A DNA stretch of 64,000 nucleotides from Betaproteobacteria bacterium (GTDB lineage: Bacteria; Pseudomonadota; Gammaproteobacteria; Burkholderiales; Usitatibacteraceae), in contig JADJMI010000008.1 in NCBI GenBank assembly GCA_016709665.1, positions 124,001 to 188,000 on the forward strand. The letters are read 5' to 3'. This document shows positions 60,792 to 64,000 of this stretch, in pieces. The notes under the pieces are model-generated. The model saw nothing but the letters and a program-made list of their open reading frames with translations. It did no database searches and had not been told where the DNA came from. The position numbers and the translations under genes are program-made. Within the stretch, counting starts at the first letter, position 1. Each line of letters begins with the position of its first letter.

Positions 60792-61967
60792 TCAGTAGAG
60801 CGAGCCGCGCTGCCGCTCGGGCAGGTCGCGGTCGTATTGTTCGGGGTCGAAGCCGGGATCGGCGAGCGCCGCGAGGATGGCCCCCGCGGTGGGCACCGCC
60901 GGGTTGCGCTCGATCACCGCTTCCCACAGCCTGGAGCGCTGCAAGGCCCGCGCGCACTGGAAGTACGCCTTTTCCACCTTCACGTGCAGCACGCCCTTGG
61001 GCGGGCGGCCTTCCATGCGGAAGCGCTCGCGGAGCCCGGGGTCCGTGGTGAAGCGGGCGCGGCCCGCGACGCGCAGCGTCTCGCCCACGCCGGGGATGAG
61101 GAAAAGGAGCCCCAGGCGCGAATCGGCGAGGAGGTTGCGGAGCGTGTCGACGCGATTGTTGCCCCGGCGTTCGGGAATGAGGAGCGTCCGCTCGTCCTCC
61201 ACGACGACGAAGCCGGAAGGGTCGCCGCGCGGGGAGATGTCGATGCCCTTCGCGTTGGACGTGGCGAGGATCACGAAGGGCGAGGCCTCGATCATCGCGC
61301 GGTACACCGGCGGGATGTGGTCGACTTCCTTGCGCACGGAGTTCGCGTTCACCTCGCCGAAGAGGGCGGCGAGCTTCGACTCCGTGTCGACGACGTGCGG
61401 ATCGGGGCGCGCCCGGTTCGCGCGCCAGTCGTCGGCGAGCAGGCCCCAGGACTCGACGTCGTAGGCCACGCCGTCGGCGACCCAGCGCTGGCGAAGCAGC
61501 CCTTCGCGCGTGAAGCCGAGCCGGCCGAGCACGCGGCAGGAGGCGCCGTTGCGCGGGTCGACCTCCGCTTCGATGCGCCGGATCCCCAGCTGCGTGAACG
61601 CGCAATCGAGCAGGGCGGAAAGCGCCTCCTGCATGGCGCCCTGGCCCCAGTGCGCGCGCCCGAGCACATAGCCGAGTTCCGCGCGGGCGCTGCCTTCGTC
61701 GTGGCGGAAGATGAGGCACGTGCCCACCGGCTTGCCGTCCGCCCTGTCGGCGATGACGAACTGGATGGCCGTGCCGGTCGCCTGGATGCCTTCCATGCGC
61801 GAGAGCCACGCGCGGGCGTCGTCCATCGACTTCCAGGTGGCGTAGGGCAGGTGCCTCGTCACGGCTTCGTCGCCGTTGACGGCCATGAGTCCGGCCAGGT
61901 CGTCGGCCACGAGGGGGCGGACGACGAAGCGGGGCGTCTCGAGGGGCGGGGGGGCGACGAGAGGCAT
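60792..61967 (-). CDS. GNAT acetyltransferase fused to an FMN-binding PPOX-like domain
   Basis: A 391-residue two-domain protein. Residues 1-180 are a RimJ/RimL-type GNAT domain (TPRFVVRPLVADDLAGLMAV; ELGYVLGRAHWGQGAMQEAL; RNGASCRVLGRLGFTREGLL). Residues 195-390 are a pyridoxamine-phosphate-oxidase-like flavin-binding barrel of the MSMEG_1061 type (VYRAMIEASPFVILATSN; GIDISPRGDPSGFVVVEDER; LLIPERRGNNRVDTLRNLL; HVKVEKAYFQCARAL). Both domains look complete and no stop or start separates them, so this is a real fusion. Substrates are unknown. Confidence 0.85.
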   Translation of the reverse strand: MPLVAPPPLETPRFVVRPLVADDLAGLMAVNGDEAVTRHLPYATWKSMDDARAWLSRMEGIQATGTAIQFVIADRADGKPVGTCLIFRHDEGSARAELGYVLGRAHWGQGAMQEALSALLDCAFTQLGIRRIEAEVDPRNGASCRVLGRLGFTREGLLRQRWVADGVAYDVESWGLLADDWRANRARPDPHVVDTESKLAALFGEVNANSVRKEVDHIPPVYRAMIEASPFVILATSNAKGIDISPRGDPSGFVVVEDERTLLIPERRGNNRVDTLRNLLADSRLGLLFLIPGVGETLRVAGRARFTTDPGLRERFRMEGRPPKGVLHVKVEKAYFQCARALQRSRLWEAVIERNPAVPTAGAILAALADPGFDPEQYDRDLPERQRGSLY

Positions 61968-62055
61968 GGGACCGGGATTCTGCCACGAAGAAACCCGGCT
62001 TGCCCGTCGCGGGGGCCGTGGTGGCGCGATCGCCCGCTGCTAGACTGACGGCGCC

Positions 62056-62478
62056 ATGGACCCCGTCACCGTCTTTCGCGGATTGCTGGTCGCGAGCCTC
62101 GTCACCGCGCTGGCCAGTTCGTTCCTCGACGCGGCCTTTCCCGCGTTGCTGCCGTCGGTCCTGCAGGGCGCCTGGGAGGCCCACTCGAACGAGGAGTCGG
62201 GCGCGTCGCTGTGGTTCCTCGCGGTATCGGCGCTCGGGCTCCTGGCCGCGCTCGGGGTGGTGGTGGTCGGGCTCTTCCGCCTCAAGGCCTGGTCACGCCC
62301 CGGAGCGATCGTGATCACCCTCGTGACCGTGCCTTACATGGTCATTCTGGGGCCGACGCTGCTGTCGGGCTGGGCGATGGCGCTGCAGGAGACCTCGTCG
62401 ATGCTGTGGGGCGCGGCGCTCGCGATGAGCTACCTGCACCCGCTTGCCGCGAGGTTCGGCGACGCGCCGCCCGGCTAG
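62056..62478 (+). CDS. Small membrane protein of unknown function
   Basis: A 140-residue protein with about four hydrophobic segments (FRGLLVASLVTALASSFLDAAF; FLAVSALGLLAALGVVVVGLF; IVITLVTVPYMVILGPTLLSGW; SMLWGAALAMSYL). I do not recognise the family. The 3' end overlaps that of the convergent hypothetical gene by four bases. Confidence 0.68.
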   Translation: MDPVTVFRGLLVASLVTALASSFLDAAFPALLPSVLQGAWEAHSNEESGASLWFLAVSALGLLAALGVVVVGLFRLKAWSRPGAIVITLVTVPYMVILGPTLLSGWAMALQETSSMLWGAALAMSYLHPLAARFGDAPPG

Positions 62479-62810
62479 GCGCGGCGACGGCGGTCCAGGT
62501 TCGTCGCGACCTTTTCCTTGCGGCGATCCGACAGGCCCGCGCGGCGGATGAGGTCCTGCCAGAGTGCGTCGCCTTCGTCCGAGCGGAACCGCAGGTAGAG
62601 CGCGACTTCGTCCGGATAGGCGCTGCGGCTGCCGAGCCGCGCGATGTGGTTGGTGCGCCCGCCGGAAGCCTCGTCGGCCTCCCACGCGCGGCCGATGGCC
62701 TGCCACAGCACGCGCGCATAGGCGTCGTCGGCGTCTTCGAAGCCGTACTGCCACCGCAGGAACGAGGCCTCGGCGGGGGACAGCTGGTCGATGCGGAAGT
62801 GGATGCTCAT
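62475..62810 (-). CDS. Small conserved hypothetical protein
   Basis: A 111-residue acidic cytoplasmic protein: FRIDQLSPAEASFLRWQYGF, YARVLWQAIGRAWEAD, DEVALYLRFRSDEGDALWQDL and a basic end (DRRKEKVATNLDRRRRA). No family recognised. The start is the ATG at 62810. It follows the amidohydrolase on the same strand with a 32-base gap. Confidence 0.68.
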   Translation of the reverse strand: MSIHFRIDQLSPAEASFLRWQYGFEDADDAYARVLWQAIGRAWEADEASGGRTNHIARLGSRSAYPDEVALYLRFRSDEGDALWQDLIRRAGLSDRRKEKVATNLDRRRRA

Positions 62811-62842
62811 GGATTCTTTGTCGATGGGCTGGGGTCGTGCGC

Positions 62843-64000
62843 CTATCGGATTCCCACCATCCCCTTGATCGAATCGAGGAGTTTTGCCGGATCGTAGGCG
62901 TACCCGTCCTTGAACACAATCTCCACGTTTTCCGCGTCCGCGATTCTCGTCGACGGATCGCCCTTCACCACGACCAGGTCCGCGCGCTTGCCGGGCTCGA
63001 TCGAGCCGATATCCCGGTCGCGGCCGAGGAACTTCGCGCCGTTGAGCGTCGCGATGCGCAAGGCCTCGGCCGGCGCGAAGCCGGCCTCGACGAGCAGTTG
63101 CAGGCCGCGCTGGTCCGCGAAGCCCGGGAGCGCGCCGCCGTTGCCCGTGGGGTCGGCGCCCGCCATGAGGTGACCGCCGGCACGAACGAAGGCGAGCTCG
63201 AAGGCGAACTCCTTTCGCAGGGCGGCCATCTGCCGCTCGGTGCTGCCGGCGATGGCGGCGACGAGGGCGCGGTGGTGCAGGTGGCTGCGCAGCGATTCGG
63301 GGGAGAGCAGGGCCTGCTGCCTCGCCGACAGGAGCGGCCGCGTCGGGATGGACGATTCCATCACGGCGAGGGTCGAGGTGACGGCCACGTTCTTCGCGAC
63401 GAGTTCGCGGATGAGCGACTTCACCGGCTCGCCCTCGATGTCCTGCTCCACCCACGAGGCCGTGGCCGCGCGGCCCGGGGGGCAGGTGTCGGGCTTGCGG
63501 TCGGGCACGAACTGCGTGTCGGTGTAGACCGGGCCGTGCTCGAGGTTGTCGATGCCGATGGCGATGGCGCGCTTCCAGTCGACCGCGCACAGGTGTCCCG
63601 TCACCTTGAGCCCCAGTTCGTGCGCCTCGTCGATGGCGGCGGCGAGCACGGGCTCGGTGATCTCCATGTAGGCCTTGAAGGAGGTGGCGCCCTCCCGCGC
63701 CCAGTGGCGCACCGTGCGGCGGGCGTGTTCCGGGTCCTTCATCACCGCCATCTGCGGGAAGAAGGTGCCGCGGCCCTCGAGGTAGGGCGCCGTCACGTCG
63801 ACGCGCGGGCCGGGCATCTCGCCGGCGTCGATCTTGTCCCGCAGGTTGATATCGAGGTGGGGCTCGATGCTGCCCGTGGTGCGGATGGTGGTGACGCCCG
63901 AGGCGAGGTACAGGCGCGGCGCGGTGAAGGCGACGGGCGTGACGAGGCCGCCGGGCGGAGGAATCTTTCCGGAGGCATCGAAATTGATCGACGCCGTGTA
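62843..64000 (-). CDS. Amidohydrolase-family protein (5' end outside window)
   Basis: The visible 385 residues are the central and C-terminal part of an imidazolonepropionase/prolidase-type amidohydrolase; the frame runs open through the window edge, so the first His-x-His metal motif is not seen. Present are LASGVTTIRTTGSIEPHLD, the Lys region SFKAYMEITE, the His sites KVTGHLCAVDWKRAI and GIDNLEHGPVYT, and the Asp site MAGADPTGNGGALPG. The C-terminal sandwich follows (GSIEPGKRADLVVVKGDPS). An in-frame ATG at 63817 is internal. The substrate is unknown; a cyclic amide or peptide is likely for this group. Confidence 0.88.
   Translation of the reverse strand, partial: YTASINFDASGKIPPPGGLVTPVAFTAPRLYLASGVTTIRTTGSIEPHLDINLRDKIDAGEMPGPRVDVTAPYLEGRGTFFPQMAVMKDPEHARRTVRHWAREGATSFKAYMEITEPVLAAAIDEAHELGLKVTGHLCAVDWKRAIAIGIDNLEHGPVYTDTQFVPDRKPDTCPPGRAATASWVEQDIEGEPVKSLIRELVAKNVAVTSTLAVMESSIPTRPLLSARQQALLSPESLRSHLHHRALVAAIAGSTERQMAALRKEFAFELAFVRAGGHLMAGADPTGNGGALPGFADQRGLQLLVEAGFAPAEALRIATLNGAKFLGRDRDIGSIEPGKRADLVVVKGDPSTRIADAENVEIVFKDGYAYDPAKLLDSIKGMVGIR

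Overview
The window is GC-rich (roughly two thirds G+C), gene-dense and compact, with many start/stop overlaps of the ATGA type. Gene content points to an environmental betaproteobacterium: three periplasmic receptors of the Bug/TctC type, an EIIA-HPr-EI phosphotransferase trio, phoB-phoR, ubiE-ubiJ, fbp and tamA-tamB. This placement is inferred from content only. I see no rRNA, tRNA, CRISPR array, transposase or prophage gene, and no gene-free stretch longer than about 250 bases.

Region by region. 0-13.5 kb: an Omp85-like barrel, a GNAT acetyltransferase, polyphosphate kinase 2, then a run in one direction of a PHA-synthase-like DUF3141 protein, a phosphotransacetylase (frameshifted as read), acetate kinase and FabI enoyl-ACP reductase, a hypothetical protein and a BASS-type transporter. 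Facing it is a DUF3302/HlyD/NodT-type efflux operon. 13.5-24 kb: an AraC-type regulator divergent from a long run of exported proteins (DUF3300, DUF2950, glycine-zipper, barrel, arylsulfatase, DUF1254/DUF1214, and an AT-richer orphan) that ends with a radical-SAM sulfatase maturase. The sulfatase has Ser, not Cys, at the modified position, so the maturase fits as its activating enzyme. 24-38.3 kb: EI-HPr-EIIA, phoR-phoB, DUF971, ubiE, a shortened ubiJ, a frameshifted EamA transporter, fbp, tamA and a tamB with three frameshifts. This part also holds four copies of an unusual intergenic repeat. 38.3-64 kb: a thioesterase, spermidine-synthase-like proteins, an octahaem cytochrome divergent from an OPT transporter, three Bug receptors, LysR and ArsR regulators, a metallo-beta-lactamase-fold protein, small hypothetical proteins and a 5'-truncated amidohydrolase at the window edge.

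The most striking non-coding signal is a modular repeat. Units of 21 bp, each an imperfect palindrome with TGAAGG/CCTTCA ends, are set at an exact 28-bp period (7-bp spacers). They are arranged forward-forward-reverse-reverse to give a 105-bp element that can fold into one long hairpin. There are three complete copies and one partial, all between 27.9 and 38.4 kb; one copy supplies the stop codons of both flanking genes.

Several genes (pta, HPr, eamA, tamB three times, a small hypothetical) carry one-base shifts, nearly all in G or C runs. This looks more like residual assembly indels than gene decay. Two others (ubiJ and a quinone oxidoreductase) appear to lack an internal segment.
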